A stretch of DNA of 60,000 nucleotides from positions 79,363,200 to 79,423,199 of the forward strand of contig NC_087062.1 in the NCBI RefSeq assembly GCF_963678635.1. The letters are read 5' to 3'. Origin of the DNA: Symsagittifera roscoffensis. Lineage: Eukaryota > Xenacoelomorpha > Acoela > Convolutidae. Below, piece by piece: positions 19,737 to 34,700 of this stretch. How positions within the stretch are numbered: position 1 is the stretch's first letter; every line of letters starts with the position of its first letter. Position numbers and translations under genes: made by a program. Below the pieces are notes generated by a model, which made no database searches, was not told the DNA's origin, and saw only the letters and a list, made by a program, of their open reading frames with translations.

Positions 19737-22700
19737 ATGCCTACTTTCAGATCTGCACTATTACCGGCTGTTTTTGTCATTATTGTATTTGCAGGTTGCA
19801 TTATCTCTGTAGTGGAATCGTTCCGACAGCCCAATATTATTTTGTGCCCAGACCAGAATTGGTGTCAGGATACAAGTACCTGCTGTGAGGTTCCTCAGTT
19901 CAAGAATAGTTACGGCTGCTGTGCTCTGCCCAATGCCGTTTGTTGCAAACATGAAAGGTGTTCACGCCGTTTAACTCATCTATTTTAGAGATAAAACTTA
20001 GTTAGGAATCTACTTAACAATCACAAACCCCCCCCCCCGTTTCAAGATTTTTAGTGGAGTGTAGATTATTTAGTAGATAACATCAGGGGGGTTGACGGGA
20101 AATTCAAATTTAGTGCTTGTTGTTCCGACCACTCAAAGTTTTTTGAAGAAAAAAAACTTGCCCAGCTTGTTGTTGTCCCGCTGTTTGGGCATCGTTTTAG
20201 ATTAAAAGTTAATCATTAATTCTCACTGCAAATATACTTCGGTGATTTTTAAAAATCCAATGATCACATTTCATCGATCCGCTTTTTTCCTCACATTTTG
20301 TATATATTGCTAGACGGACTTCTCAAAATGAAAAGTTTCAAAGATCTAAAGTTTTTTGCAAGCTGCAGCTTTTTGTGCATGGAATCATTTTTTGAATTGC
20401 CATCTATCTCTAAGTTTCTCCATTTAACTTTTACAGACAAGAATATTGAATGTTTTGTATGAAAGTTGGCGGTTTTTTATCTTAAAAAAAAACAGTTATT
20501 TGGGTCAGGAATAGCGTGAACATGATGTGAACATGTACTAGGGCTTCGAACACGTACTGCTGTCCAAGTGGGTGGCATTGTGTGGACTGGCCTCCCTATT
20601 GCGTGGCCAATCATTCCGAATCGACACCACTGAGGATAAAGCGAGAAACTACTGACGAAGGTATACAAAATTTGGCGGGGAGTGCTGTTTTTTTTGTCGA
20701 GCGCGTGAGTGGGGGCTATGATTTTTCATTTAATTTGTTCAGGCATTTTCCAAAACCTAGAGTGCTCCCTCAAAAATAGAGATCATACGGTATAAAAATA
20801 GTGTAAAAAGCTGATCCCTTGAAAAAACTTGATGACTATTAAATACAAGGTATTCAAATCGGTAAACTCTTACAATGTTTTTAAACTCTTTCCCTACGCC
20901 GCATGAATGTTAATCAGTATTGTTTTAGCGTTTACTTTTTTTCTAGATTCTCAAATTATGTTTCGTTCGACCGCTGATTGTCTGATTATGTAATTGGCAG
21001 AAACCCGACAATTGGTTTCTTCTCAAAAATCAAGGAAAGAGCCTCATGGAATGAAGGGAACCGGTTATTTGATTTTAGAAATTTCCTCTTGCTGTGATAT
21101 TCCCTAAACTCTATCTGAAAACAGAAATAAAAAAAGGTTGAAATAACAGTAAAGATAATAAGTAGTTATGATAATAATAGAGTGTTGTGCAACTATAATC
21201 TCTCATTAGTTTACGAAGAGTGAGTTAGCTTTAGCACCGCAAAGCTGATAAAATTAATGGACAGGATTGGCAGGTGTCTATTTTACAGCGGTCAAACGAT
21301 CAACGTTAAATGATAATAGAACAATTTCAAACGTATGTCCTCAAATACCTGGTGTAAAATACACAAACACCACATTTTCCCCTCTAGGAAAAACTTGTAC
21401 AACGTATGAACTTCATTTCATTGTAAAAAAAAGAGTTAGAAGTTTGTAAAAAAAATTCAATCCGTTTTCCTCCTTTGAACTTGGTCTGGTTTATAAAACG
21501 CAAACATAGGTGTTTTCAACTTACTCCTTGGCGACAATGACGGCGTGTTCCCTGAGGAAGGCGTAATATCCTCCGTCGATCGTGGAATCGACTGAAGCTT
21601 CTATTCGCCTGATTTCCCTTCAAACTCTTAACTGAATGCTTCAGCGGTCTTCCGAAAAACTCTGTTTTCGCTTACTTCTTCTCCATGACCTGTTTGAACT
21701 ATTTGATACTTCTGAGTCTTTGTCTCCGTGTCTGCTCTTTTTGTCTAGTTGTCTCTTTTCTTGTCTAAGTAGTGCAGAGGTGGCCTGAGTTTCCATTTTG
21801 TCTGAAGTTTTGATTTCTCCAGTTTTCCCCCCATCTACTGAAATGTTTCCCGAGCCTGTTGCTTTTGTCTCCCCTTCTTTATCCAGTGAAGTCTTCGTCT
21901 TTTCTACTACCGGAACAGACGGTATCGGGCAGCTCTCTTCAATGCTTTGACTCGTACCTTGCTCTTTCTTCATAATGGGTACCGATTCTGGCTTGTCCAT
22001 TGGACATTCTTTGCTACAATCAGCTCTAATGTTATTGGGCACAAATTTGTCGTCTGGTTTTCTGGCTCATTCACTCTTGGTACCGCCTGAACTTCTTGTT
22101 CTGGGGAGCTACTCGAAGACAAAGTTAAGCCTGTGATGACGCCATTTGGGATGTTTTGTAGAACATTTGGCGAGGCTGTATATCTGGCTGCTGAACTTGG
22201 TGGCTTCCGTTTGGATATCTTCGTCAGTGAGGTAGATAGCCTCATTGTCTTTTGTTGCAGTTTGTCTAGTTTTGCAACGGGTACCTCCCTATTCTCTGAA
22301 TCTGAACCTTCTGTCGACGAAGATATAGGAGAATGAGTACAGGTGGTCGGCTCGGTTTGCTAGAACTGCACTGATGTAGAGACTTCCTCGGCGGGCAAGC
22401 GGCTGGTGTCTTTGAACCTGAATTTGATCAAAGTACTGATTTGAATTTCGGTTTAAGCGATATATGTTTCTTCCTAATTACTTTACCTTCGTCTGTGATG
22501 TAGGTGTTGTTAGTAGTTTTGACTATTTTCTAATAGATTTTGATTGATGGGCGGCCCGATATCATATCCAAAATCTTCCGATAAAAAACCATTTTGTCCG
22601 GATGATGCAGTTGATCAAATTCAAGGTTACTTGTTTTGGCTCTGGACTGACAACTCCTGATCCATTCTGAATCTCAGTGTCTTTTGATTGAGATCACTTC

Positions 22701-25700
22701 TAAAACTTGCTGCGAGAAAGTAACACCTACCTTTCAATTTCCTCAGCCTCTCTGATCCCTAATGATGTGTGAGATGCCTCTTGTGTAGTTTCCAATCTTT
22801 TGCCGCCTTTTCTAGATTCTCTAGGGCCCTGTTGCTATCTGGCTCTTCCGCTGGCCTCGTAACTTTCGGTACAACGTCTTTACTCATCACTACTTTCTTG
22901 AAAACCTTCAGTCTGGTTCTTGAGTCTGCTCCTCTCACATTTCTTCTGGCTACAGCCTGGATCTCTTAAGCTTTTTTTGATCAGAAATTAATTAATTGAT
23001 TGGTTTATCCTAAAAATTAGGCACTTCTGTATTTGGCTATCTGCCATAGTGAAGTTCAAATGAACTCTTCTATAGAATAGTGTGACTTGGTGACTTGTTA
23101 TACAAATAGCTTCCAAATCGATTTGACAGCTGACTGGATATCATCGAAGTTTCGATCCAATTGCCTAACTTCCCTTTCAGAGTCACAATACACTTTCCCA
23201 CCGAATCGCAACCGCGGTGATTGCCGGCTGGGCAAAATATTTGGTTTATCCCCTTAGCGTTTTGAATCCAAAATACTGATCTGTTCTTAATTTCTTTGGT
23301 ATGCTATGTTGATTGATAGAGTATTTCAAAAAATTGAGTTTTTCTTGCTCCCAGAATTTCTAGTAATCATAGCAGATGGATACTTCGAAAACCAGTCAAT
23401 TTTAACTAGAATAGAAAAATTTCCCCTTTTGAATCAAACATGGGCCCTGCGAAGTCAGTTTGAAGCTCTTTGTTTGGTCCAGATAGATCTGGAAGAGAGT
23501 TTGAAGAGTTAAATGATTTGAATTTTCTAAGGTTCTTACTAAACGCGGAGCATGATCTGCAAGATTGGCATTCATCTATATATTTTCTGTGCATCTTCGG
23601 CCACCAGAGATACTTTGCAGCATCCATCATGACTTCCTCGCCTGGGTGTGTTCTGCGCAGTCGAGCCATGACGGCCTTCCTCAGACAAGTGGGAAGCGCC
23701 ACCCGGCTGTCGATGATGATACAGTCGTTGTTCACTGATGCACTATCCCGGAAGTTGGTCATGTAGCTGCCCATTCGTAGGAACTCCTCTCTACTCTTTG
23801 CTAGAATAAGCTTCCTTAGTTGTCCTAATTGACGGTAGTTTCGCCCAATTGCTGTGAGTTGCAAGTTTACATAAACTGTTTGATTGGTTGAAATAGTTGC
23901 CGCATAGAATTACAATATGAATATGAGGGATGTGGATTTGCATGACTCATTCTTATTGGCTAACATAAAAATCGCTTGATATAGAGCCCTCTTGCGGATG
24001 TATGTACATTTACATATTCGGTTGTGATTGGACGAGTTTTGTGCCGCCTTTATCGAATTATGCTTCTTAAATGGTGGTTTTATCCCAATGATTTGATTGG
24101 ATAAAATCTTTTTACAAAATATTGTCGCTCTCTTCCGACCATGGGGTAGCTGATTGTAGTCTTTTGCTTAGATTTTCGTCAAAACAAAATGCTTCTGATA
24201 TAGATTGGTTGTCTCGTGATGGGCATGAATTAATATGAACTATCTGAAAGAATGTTTGCTGGCGTATTGATCATCCTACAAGCTTCATTGAAATTCTCAA
24301 TGGCCTTGACTATGAATTGCTCATAGTTTTTGAAGTGAGTGAAGCCTCGAATATAAAAGTTCTCGTCAAGTAATCAGCCATTCTTTTTTCAGCGCCTACA
24401 ATGTGAGAGTTTGAATATTTATATGGCAGCCTTCTGATTGCCCATCTGGTCAATCTGTACTGGTAGGTCTTGTTTCCACAATTATCTGTCAAAGCTGTAA
24501 CTATAGCTTTTTGGTCGGTCAGAATTTGAAATCAATTCCGGCTCGTTTGTGCTATAATTTTGCTCCGCTGTGTTCAAAAATTTTGAAGTGAAGGCAATTG
24601 GTAACCATTTGTGTGGTTCTAACTCTTGCTCCAACGCTGCTCCCAATCCCTTGTGACTTGCGTCACATTTAATCCTGCATCGTTTCGATGCATCGTAATG
24701 GTACTTTTTAGTTATGTTTTCTGCTTTTAACGATTGATGCAACGGCTCAGTGTAGATTTTTGTAGATTAGAAGAAAATCTGCACAAATGATTCAAAAAGA
24801 TCTAAGTTTTTTTTCGAGATTTTGATGGTTGTAGTGTCATCATTCTTTCTATCCTTGAGTGTTTTGGTCTCATTTCTGTAATGTCGATTGCGAATCCCAG
24901 CCATGTCATGTTGGTTTTTGAGAATTCACAGTGACTCAATTTTAACGCAAACCCTTCCTTGTCTGATTTTGATAGAACTTCATCGACTTTTTTGTTATAG
25001 CTGATAATTGATCCTTTCGATACTATTAATATATCATCTAAGGAACAGAACACTACTGGTTTTTCTAAAAATATGTTGTTCATGGCCTTCTGAAATTCCT
25101 TCGGCATGTCTGTTAATTAATGAAATTCGGTTTTAAATCTGTATATTTTAGTAAATTCCCATTTACTATGCTGTAGTTGCTGTTTTTTTTGGCGGTTTCA
25201 TCTAATGGAAGCTGACTAAAAGCATATTTCAGATCTAAAGACGCGAACCAAAGTGTGCCTTCTGATTTTGACGTGATAATTTCAGCTGAAGATTCTAGGA
25301 GTTCTAATAATTTTGGTATTTGAAATTTTTTTTTGAAGTTTTGTGAACTCATCGGTTTCTTATCCATTGCTAACTGTGCCATCCTTTTTTGCTGTGATCA
25401 CTAGCGGAGCTACGGATTGATCACTTTGGCATATGTCTACTTTACAATTTGGTCTTCCTCTATAAGTTTCTTGATTTCTGCTCTCACTTTTGCTTGAATA
25501 TAGATTGGCACTCTCCTGCCCTTTTCCTGAATCAGAAGGGGTAATTTGGAAGGGGTCAAGAGGCGATTTGAATAGTGTAAACATCTAGTGGTTCTTTGAT
25601 TGTCCTAACCTTTGGAATACGTAACTGAATTTCTTGACAAAATGGTTCCTCCAAAACCTTGTGTTCATCTGATTCGTGGTCTTCATCTTCTGAAATTGCG

Positions 25701-28700
25701 TTGACTGAATATGTGGGAGGCTTTAGCTGCGTTGTTACTAGCCCCAAAATAGATAGTCTTCTTATGTGTTACAAAATACATGATGTGCTGCTGTTTTGAG
25801 ACACTTGTCAAGAAGGTAAAACTGTCGTTGTCCAATTGTTAATTCCGATATAAGAGAGTGTTAACTTAATCTCACAAAGTTAGCATAAAGAGTGGTTAGA
25901 AACAGTATCCAAGGGTGACAGACTGTTCCAAGGACAAACACCTGCTAATCAATTAGTCTAGCACCAAGAGTGAATATTTGATTGACAGCTTCCGAAATGA
26001 ACTCAATTACTCTATACAACACTTCCCCTTCGATAATGAAACTTTAGTTGAGTAGAAATGGTTTCGCTGGTTGACTTTAATGACTGAAATGATTGATCAT
26101 AGATGGTTGAAAAAGAATTACTAGCTTCATGTTTGGATACAATTTAGACTTTAATAATGACAACTTTTAACAACTAAAAGATCACTGAGCAGTGACAAAA
26201 ATTGAGTTTTAAATCACTAATGACTCACCCTCTCCCTGGGTTAGGACAGTTTTTCAGAAAGTTTTGTAAATCACTTGTTTCCTTCCTTGTTTTGATTGAT
26301 GAAATCAATCATTACGCCCCCCCATCTTGGTGACCGCCGTTCTTTTGCGCCCGCTTTTTCTAGACGTCGTGGATGATGTCTCGTCCTGGCTCTCCCGCTG
26401 GCTGCTGTATGAGACCAGCTTTGCTTTCTTTGATGAGGCTCCTTTTTTCCTACTGGCGGTGATCGACTTCGACTGTTCCCCTGGATTGGATATTCCTTGC
26501 TCCCTTGGATTTTGATTATCCAACTCGCCGCCTTGTGCCGGAATGGTGTCCTGGTCAGTTCCAACCTCGGCCTCTGGTAGTGTTTCTGCTGAGCGTTCTA
26601 TAGGTGCTTCAGGGGTGGTAGTTAAAGGCTGTTTGGCTCGTTTTACCGAGATAATCGGTAAGTCCTCGCTGTCTTCTGATTCGGAGTCGGTATCTTCGAA
26701 ACGGCGCCCGGTCCTTTCACGTTTCTTTTTCGCAATTCGCTGTGCTAAGCGTTCCTTTACATCGCGCGGAGTCGGCGGTGGTAATGCTGTTTGAATGGCT
26801 CGCTGTTTTACTTCTCTCAATGGTACCGGTAATACCGATTTGGCTGCAATTTTAGACTTCTTTGGTATGGGCTTCGTGGCGACTCCCGATTTCCTTTTTA
26901 GGTTTTTGTTTCCAGTTCGCTGAAACAACAATCCGGATGGTCCCGGTTGTCCATTGGGGTTCGCACTTCTGAGTATCGACGGTTCGTCGTCTTGATTCGC
27001 GGATTGGTCCACTGTAAGGCGTCGTGCATGGGTCCTGTTTTTGATATCGTAGGCGAGGTCTGATCTTACACTCCAGTTTGTATCAGCTGGTTGGGGCATA
27101 TCTTGCACATTAGGATCGGTGGCATCAGCTGCAGTACATTCAGGGCACCCTTCGGCAATGGAAGCTATTGAACGGTAGATGTAGGGATACCAGACATCTT
27201 TTGCGGCATCGAACATATTTGATTTCCCGTGGTGGTACGCGTGGATTCGGTTATTAATTGCTGACTGAAGGTTAATTGGAATTACCAACTTATCATCCAT
27301 CCAAACTACGTTTTCCTTTGCTGAAAAATCATTGACGAATTGGGCATAATAACGATTCATTTGAAAAACTTTTTCGTGAATTTCCGGATCTTGTGTAACA
27401 ATGAGGTCGCGAATAGCGCTCAGTTGGGAGTCCGATACATAATTTGACTCTATGAATTTTAAGTTAAACAGGTCAGGTAATGAAGTAGCTTTGTTAACGA
27501 TCTTACAATTTCGCGGGATAATTGACATACATACAAGGTTTGGGTCCACTGGTGGTACTGTTTCTCCTTTGCATTCCGAGGGTAACGAGAGCGTTGTATT
27601 TGTGCGTATTGATCTTGTCTCTTTGGTAATGGCTTCTAGTGATACATTTGGGGGCAATTCTTCGATTTCGTCGCTACTACTATTCAGACTTGGATGTTGT
27701 TTAAGGATTTTCTGCCATTTGCGCATGCTGCGGTCCATAGTGATATTTGCTTTTGAAGTTTGAGGGCTGGATTTAAGTAAATTTTTATTTTGAGAGTTGG
27801 ATTTAGATAATTTTGAACAAATGTGTTCTGATTGAATAATAGCCCCAACTAATCCATTGCGTATATCGCGTAGCCGTCGGCTTAAACCACGTGTTTGAAT
27901 CTGATTGGTTGATTTCCGCTTACATGTTTTTCCGCCCTCTACCGAGTCATTTTGTGACGAAACTTCCAGTCTATTTATAGAATGCTGATTATCCGCTGTA
28001 CAAGTTGGTTCCTTGGATGTATTTGGTCCCTTGGATGTATTAAAGCCAAGCGCTGTGCGAATTAGGTTGATCTTTGCCACCGTAAACATATTATCATACG
28101 TACTTATTGGTGTTGCTTCCCTACTTGGATGACGTGATAAGTAGTCCGCCAAACCAATTTTAGCCCCTGGTTTATGCTCAATTTGAAAATCAAAAGGAAT
28201 TATTCGATCTAACCAGCGCGTTAAGCGACTAAACATCGTTTTATTTTTCTTGTTATTACCGTTCAAAAGGGATATTAAAGCTTTATGATCGGTAACGATC
28301 AAAAAACTTCGGCCCAGTATGTAATTTCTAAAATATTCAGCCCCCCACACAACTGCCAACATTTCCAATTCGTTTGTTGAGTATTTCTTTTCCGCTTCGT
28401 TAAGATATCGCGACGCAAACGAGATTGGGCGCCATCCTTCTGGTCCTAACTGTTCCAACACCGCGCCGAGCACGTTATGGCTTGCATCGCACACTATACG
28501 AATGTCTTTGTGGATGTCAAAATGCCGTAATTCAACAATGTTAGAAACTTGTTTCTTAAGGTTTTCGAACGCGTTCTGGCATTCGGGTGTCCAAATGTAT
28601 TCATTATTTTTGCTTAGTAGGGGTCGCAGCGGTGCCGATGATTCGGCCAATGCCGGCAGGTACTTGTGCAAACTATGAATTGACCCCATAAACGATTTTA

Positions 28701-31700
28701 ATTGTGACAAAGTCCGTGGCGGCGTTAGCGCTTCTATTGGTTCTGTTTTTCTAACCAATGGAGTAATTCCAGTCGGGGTTATTTTATGGCCTAGCCATTC
28801 GCATTCTCGCTGGGCGAATTTACATTTTGTCAATTTTAGGGACATATTTTCACGATCCAGTTTCTTAAAATTTTCTCTACCGTCGCTATGTGATCTATCG
28901 CCGTTCCTTTGGTTACGACCAAAATATCATCGATGGACGCATGCGCTTGCGGGTATTCAGCGAGTATACAATCCATTGCGCGCTGGAATTCCGCGGGCAT
29001 TGTAGTGAGACCATAGAATCCGGTCTAGAACCGGTATGTACCCGTCGAGCGGCCTCCAATAAGAGAAAAATTGCACTGTATGCTCGTCTCAGCGTTTAGT
29101 GGCAGTTGGCCATAACCATATGTTAAACCCATTGTTGTGAAATATATGTCTCCCGGTTTTTTTTCGCTAATCGTTTGTCCAACCGTGTCCATTAGTTCCT
29201 CGATATTCGGCATTTGGTATTTATTCTTATGCACTTGTTTATTTAGTTCCCTCGACTCGAGTGCCAGTTTCACGGACCCATCTTTTTTTACTGTTATTAC
29301 TATTGGGGACACAAAATACTTGTCCGAGCATTCGGAGAATTTTTCAATATGATCCTGTTTCAGTAATTTGTCAATTTCTGCATCCACTTTCTCTTGCAAC
29401 GAAATCGGGACTCGACGCCCCTTCTGTTGAACTGGGGTGAGGTTTTCAAAAAATTCGGCTTGTACCTTGTAGTTTCTTATTTTCCCTACCCTGTTAAAAA
29501 GGTTTGAAAACTGCTTACTGAAATATGTTTGCCATGAATCCAACTCCCCCTCCGGTTCCAGTGCGTCCTGGCTGCCTTCTTCAATGGACATTATGTGGTC
29601 CCCTGGTGATTGTTGCACCAACTGGAGTCCTAGTTGGGGCATCAGATCTCTTCCAATTATTGATGGTCGGTTCCCTCCGATTACTTTTATCCTTGCATGG
29701 ATCTTCCAGCCGTTTGATTGTATTGTTACTGCCATTGTTCCAATCATTTGTAATGGATTGTTCCCATAATCCCGAAAAGCATTGTCCTCCTCCGTAAGAT
29801 TGTCCAGTTTTACTCCTGATGTTCCCAAAGTTTTCCGCAATTCTCCGATGGTGAAAATTGAAATTGGGGACCCGCTATCGATCCACACTCGAGTGGGTTT
29901 CCCATTGACTTTGATCGGGAATTGTGCCCCAGCAACTTTCAATTCGGTGACTCTTTTTCGTTTTATGGCCATAACCATATAGTCCCCGTCGGAGCTGCTT
30001 GAGTCCCACGAGTGCACCACTGGATTCTTATTAACCCATCCAATGGAACTTGCATGTTGTGATGCTTCTTCGTCCGCCGAATTTTCTAGGTGATGATCGT
30101 CGCCATTCTCCCGTATCATTCTTACGGCTCCCTGTCCCCGCTGGTTTCCACGTTTTCCCCTGCAGGTTCGTTCGAAGTGGCCAATTTTGTGGCTAAAAAA
30201 TTGCATGTAACCCCCTTTGCTGGGCATCTGTCCAAGTGTTCCCTGGTGAAATTTTGTTGATCGCAGTTATAACATTTGTTGTTATTGGGTAGATTTCTGC
30301 CTCGATATGATCCTCGCTCTTGGTAAGAGCCCCGGCCCCTTGCACGATTGTTCCGATAACCTCCACGGATTATTCCGACTGGTTCCGATTTTATCTGGAT
30401 TCCTCCGCCTCCTGATGATGATCCTGGGGCCCCCACTGGTCCCGTGGAAACAAATGATGATGCATACTTGTTACCCCTCTCGTACGAGAGAGCTATCCGG
30501 TACACTTCCTCAGGTGTTTTCGTCGACCTGCATAGTTCCTTTTGTGCATCCCGATTATTCATGTTAACAATGAATACGTCTCTTAGTATTCGGTCTTCTA
30601 GTGCTCCAAAATTGCACTGCGCTGCCAATCCGCTGAGTACGGAATGGAATTGTTCCAAGCTTTCATTGATAAATTGCTTACGAGAAAGGAGTTGGTATGT
30701 TTCATATGTTTCATTTCTCTCTTTCTTAAATTCCGTTTCCAGCGCGTCTATCATCCGTGGGCAACGAATCGTCTGGAGATCCAGGTGTGGTCGTCTTTTG
30801 TGCAGTTCATCCTGCCCCTTTTCCCCCAGACACAAATACAGGTTCGAAATCAACACCTGTTCTGATACCCGCCGATTTTTTCCGTCTACTTCCTCGGGCA
30901 AGTCAGTAATTTGGGCCTCTGTGAGTGTCGCGGCGAAGTAAAAGTTCATCGGGTTTAGTGAGTGCTTTGCGACCATTCCCCATTGGAATCTGTTGATCCA
31001 GAATTCCCACAACATTGGCGTTTCCGTGCATTTTGCTGGCCAAAAGCACGTGATGCCCAGTGGATTCTTTCCCCCACCTGATCCTGCTGACTGCGCCATA
31101 TCAAGAAGGTAAAACTGTCGTTGTCCAATTGTTAATTCCGATATAAGAGAGTGTTAACTTAATCTCACAAAGTTAGCATAAAGAGTGGTTAGAAACAGTA
31201 TCCAAGGGTGACAGACTGTTCCAAGGACAAACACCTGCTAATCAATTAGTCTAGCACCAAGAGTGAATATTTGATTGACAGCTTGCGAAATGAACTCAAT
31301 TACTCTATACAACACACTTCAGTCATATTTTTTTTCTTAAAGAAATAAATACATTATTTTCAATGAACTTGTTAACTCATTTACTGCAAAGATCCTATAC
31401 ACAGTTTTGCTGAGACAATTTTGGAGCCACAAGTACCTGTCGCTGAAACGAATAACCTACATTTGTGTTCCGTCAAACGCTACTTTCTTCTACATTTTTT
31501 CTTCGTTCCCAACAAATTTCACAAAGGAACGATTGGCTGACATTTCAATGACTTGACTTTTTGTTAATAAACTCCAAACAAAAAACAAGTTCTTAATTGT
31601 TGTTTTTTACATCTGTACCGTTGGCATTTTTGTCGTTTTCAGTGGTACTAAAAACAGATAAATCTAGTTTTACCTGTTTTTAGTGTCATTTCAATCCAGT

Positions 31701-34700
31701 AAACCATTTTAATGTTTCTGATACACATTTTTCTATAATTTTAACTTTTTTCAGTTTCTTTTTGTTGGTTTTATCATCAGCGAAAAAAAAACGATTTAGA
31801 AGTCAGTACTGCTTCACATATTTTGGACAAACTAAAAATTTGGACAAACTAAAAAGCTTTTCATTAGTGAGGTTAATCTTTAGGAGTTATTGAAGAGGCT
31901 CCTTGTCCCTTACATTGTGTATTCTGCCAGTAGAAGAAAATGATCAAGTCTATCAAAGGAAAAAATTAGTTGAAGAATTTTTTCAATTGATTTTTCTAGA
32001 GATTTGTTATGGCATCAACTAAACAACTTTTATTCTGTTATCTAAATTTTTTGACGATATGTGTTTTTGGCTAAAAATTAGATCAAGTGTTTTTGAACAA
32101 TTTCCCGTAGAGTTTGCCAAAAACTGGGTGCATTGAAATCTGTTGATGACAGCTACGTACTAAACGAGTGTTTCCTTCATGCAATGTGACTACTTCAAGA
32201 AATTTCATTTTGGATAGAAGTTTTTATTCACAGTTTTGTTAAAAAGTTCATTGGTTATGGGGAAACCACAGGGACTTTTTTCAATTGAATCTGAAGTTGA
32301 TTGCTTTTTTAACGAACGAAGTATTTCATCTAATAGTTGTGTCCAATAATGAAAGCATATAAAAATATGTCTCATGAATTTCCACCAAATATTCCAATAA
32401 TTCGAGCTTATTTGGCCAAGTTAAATTTTTCGGTTTTACTTTATTGTCCTAATCTTTCATTTACATTGAATGAATCTAGCTTTTATAAATTTGTAAAAGA
32501 TCAGTTGCCATCATTCCTTTGGTAATCAATTTTTTTTGAAATTATCACTTTTTTGTTTTAAGGCGCAGATGTTGAAGTGACGGCTTTGAGCATTATGCCT
32601 GCTCTCGTGAAGGAACGTTCTAATAAGGCAAAAAAAGTAATCGGTAACACTACCGTCACGTGTGAATTGGACCCTTCGGGCTTCTGCGAGGATGGTGAAC
32701 AGTGCTGCTACAATCAGGGATCGGGTGGAAACTCTTCCGGGAACGGAACCACCACTTTCGCCGGCTGCTGTCCAACGGACGCCACGTAATAACTTCAAAA
32801 TTTTATTGGGACAATTTTTTTGGTTTTAAATTTAAGAAATGTACAAAATCCTACAACTGTAAGGCCCACTGCAGCCCCCTGCCCCCCTTCCCCCGATTAC
32901 CTCCCCTCCCCGTCATCACTCCAAACATGTCACATGATACACCGTGGTTATTATTTTTGTATCAATTTTCTGATAAGTGAGTTCTGTTTGCAGCTGCTGC
33001 AATGACGCTTCAACTGGCGACTACTACGGATATTGTCCCACTGCAAATGCGGTGTGCTGCTCCAACAAGAAAACTTGTTGTCCTCAAGGTACACACGGTA
33101 GTATATAAACGTGCGCTGGGCAAAAGCATTGATACTTAAGTGTATAACAATTGAACCATCTAGTAAATTTTGTGTTATGGGCTTTGTAACATTGGTGTAA
33201 ATGTTTACTACTTTTTTTTTGGATTTTTGATTGAAAATATTCTGTTTGAAACTTAAAATCATACATGATTAAGAAGCAAAAATTTTCGATTTTCAGCAGT
33301 AAAAATTGCGATTCGCTAATGTATTTTGAACTTATGTTGAGCAAATTACGGAAAATACTCATGTCAATTTTTGCTTCATAGAACCAAATGATTCTGTAAA
33401 AAAAGTTTTGACAATTACATTGTGTTCAAGAAGTGCAAAATTTATGCTTCTTAATCACGTGTGGTTTTAGATAAGTCAAATAAAATTAACTTTCAATCCA
33501 CTCAACATTGCTGCAACTTTTACATTAAAAGCCAAAGTGCTAATGTGAGAAACTTGGTTAGTTAGCGAGGATTAGAGCTGGGACGAAGCTTTACCGAATG
33601 ATATTTTCAAAAAATCAAGATTGTTGATGGCGAGAACCCGTTTGGCGTCACAGCAGATAAGTCATATTGTGCGGTTAGAGCTGTTAGGAGCTTTGACGGC
33701 TGGGTGAATAAAAAAAGGTTTTTATCAAATATGCATTAAAGTTTTTTGACGTGAAAAACCTTGTTGACTCAGAAATAGTCCAGGAAATGGTGTGAAAGAA
33801 TTTGTATGGGTTCAGTTTCTTTACTGGAACTCGTCTTGGTAAAATTCAAGCTTCAGAAGATTCTAAACATTTCTTTTGGGTGGCGCGAGGTGATAAAATT
33901 GCCGGCCTAATTGCATGGGTTGTTTTACCTTCGGCGCTAAAATCCGACAGGAAGTTTTTGGAACTGACATTCAAAAAGTTGCCCGTTCAACAAAAATTGG
34001 TTAAAGACTTTGAGTTGCAGGAACTGTCATAAACTAAAGTTTTTTTGTCACAAACGAGAGCTCAGTCTTTCAATTTTTTTGATTGTAGTCGATTCAGTAA
34101 AATCGCAATATTGAAAAAGTAAGAGCTCGTCTCTTAGCATTGAAAGAAACGCACTGACAATATTCAATGCGACCCAAATAGGATAGTGATTTGATCGATA
34201 GATCGTAGAAATTTTTTGTTTTCAATCAACAAAGAGAGACTCTTAAAGAGTTTGAAATTCAGAAATTCCTGAGCCTCGGTGCTGTTGAGAACAGTGACAA
34301 AACTGTTTTGGTTGGACAGCATATTAATAAGCCTGTTTCACTTCTGCGCAAATCTAAGCAACGCTACCTGATTTGATTGTTCGAGAATTCCACAAAAAAG
34401 GTCATCTGGTTAAACTGTGAGCAGCAAACAGATAGGCTGCCCTGATTTATTCTCACTTTGGCTCACAAAGAGCTAAATATTTAATACAGTAAAATCTTGA
34501 ACTTCTCAAAACTACATTTAGAAGCCTATTGGGTATAAAAGATGTACAATGGGAGTTTGCACGGGGTGGAGCTCTATGGCGACAGGCGTGCGCTGATTCG
34601 GTAACTACTTCAGTTTTGAAAAACCTGACTATATTTTTCGGCAAACAAGTGTGGTCAATTAACGAGTTTCAAAGTGTTTTGTTTGAGGCTACTAATTTAC

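Larger units (their letters stand above)
25806..31314 (-). mobile_element. Ty3/Gypsy retrotransposon with complete ends, in progranulin intron 2
   Basis: Two 216-bp LTRs (31099-31314 and 25806-26021), in element sense beginning TGTTGTATAGAG and ending TTGACA (right copy TTGATA), differ at two seen positions. CACT flanks both outer ends (25802-25805 and 31315-31318) as a 4-bp target duplication. A PBS-like TGGCGCAGTCAGCAGGAT directly follows the 5' LTR, and the purine tract GAAGGGGAAG directly precedes the 3' LTR. Gag and pol lie between, with a nonsense codon, frameshifts and a missing integrase core. High LTR identity means a fairly recent insertion. It is antisense to the host gene, the orientation usually tolerated in introns. 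Confidence 0.95.
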
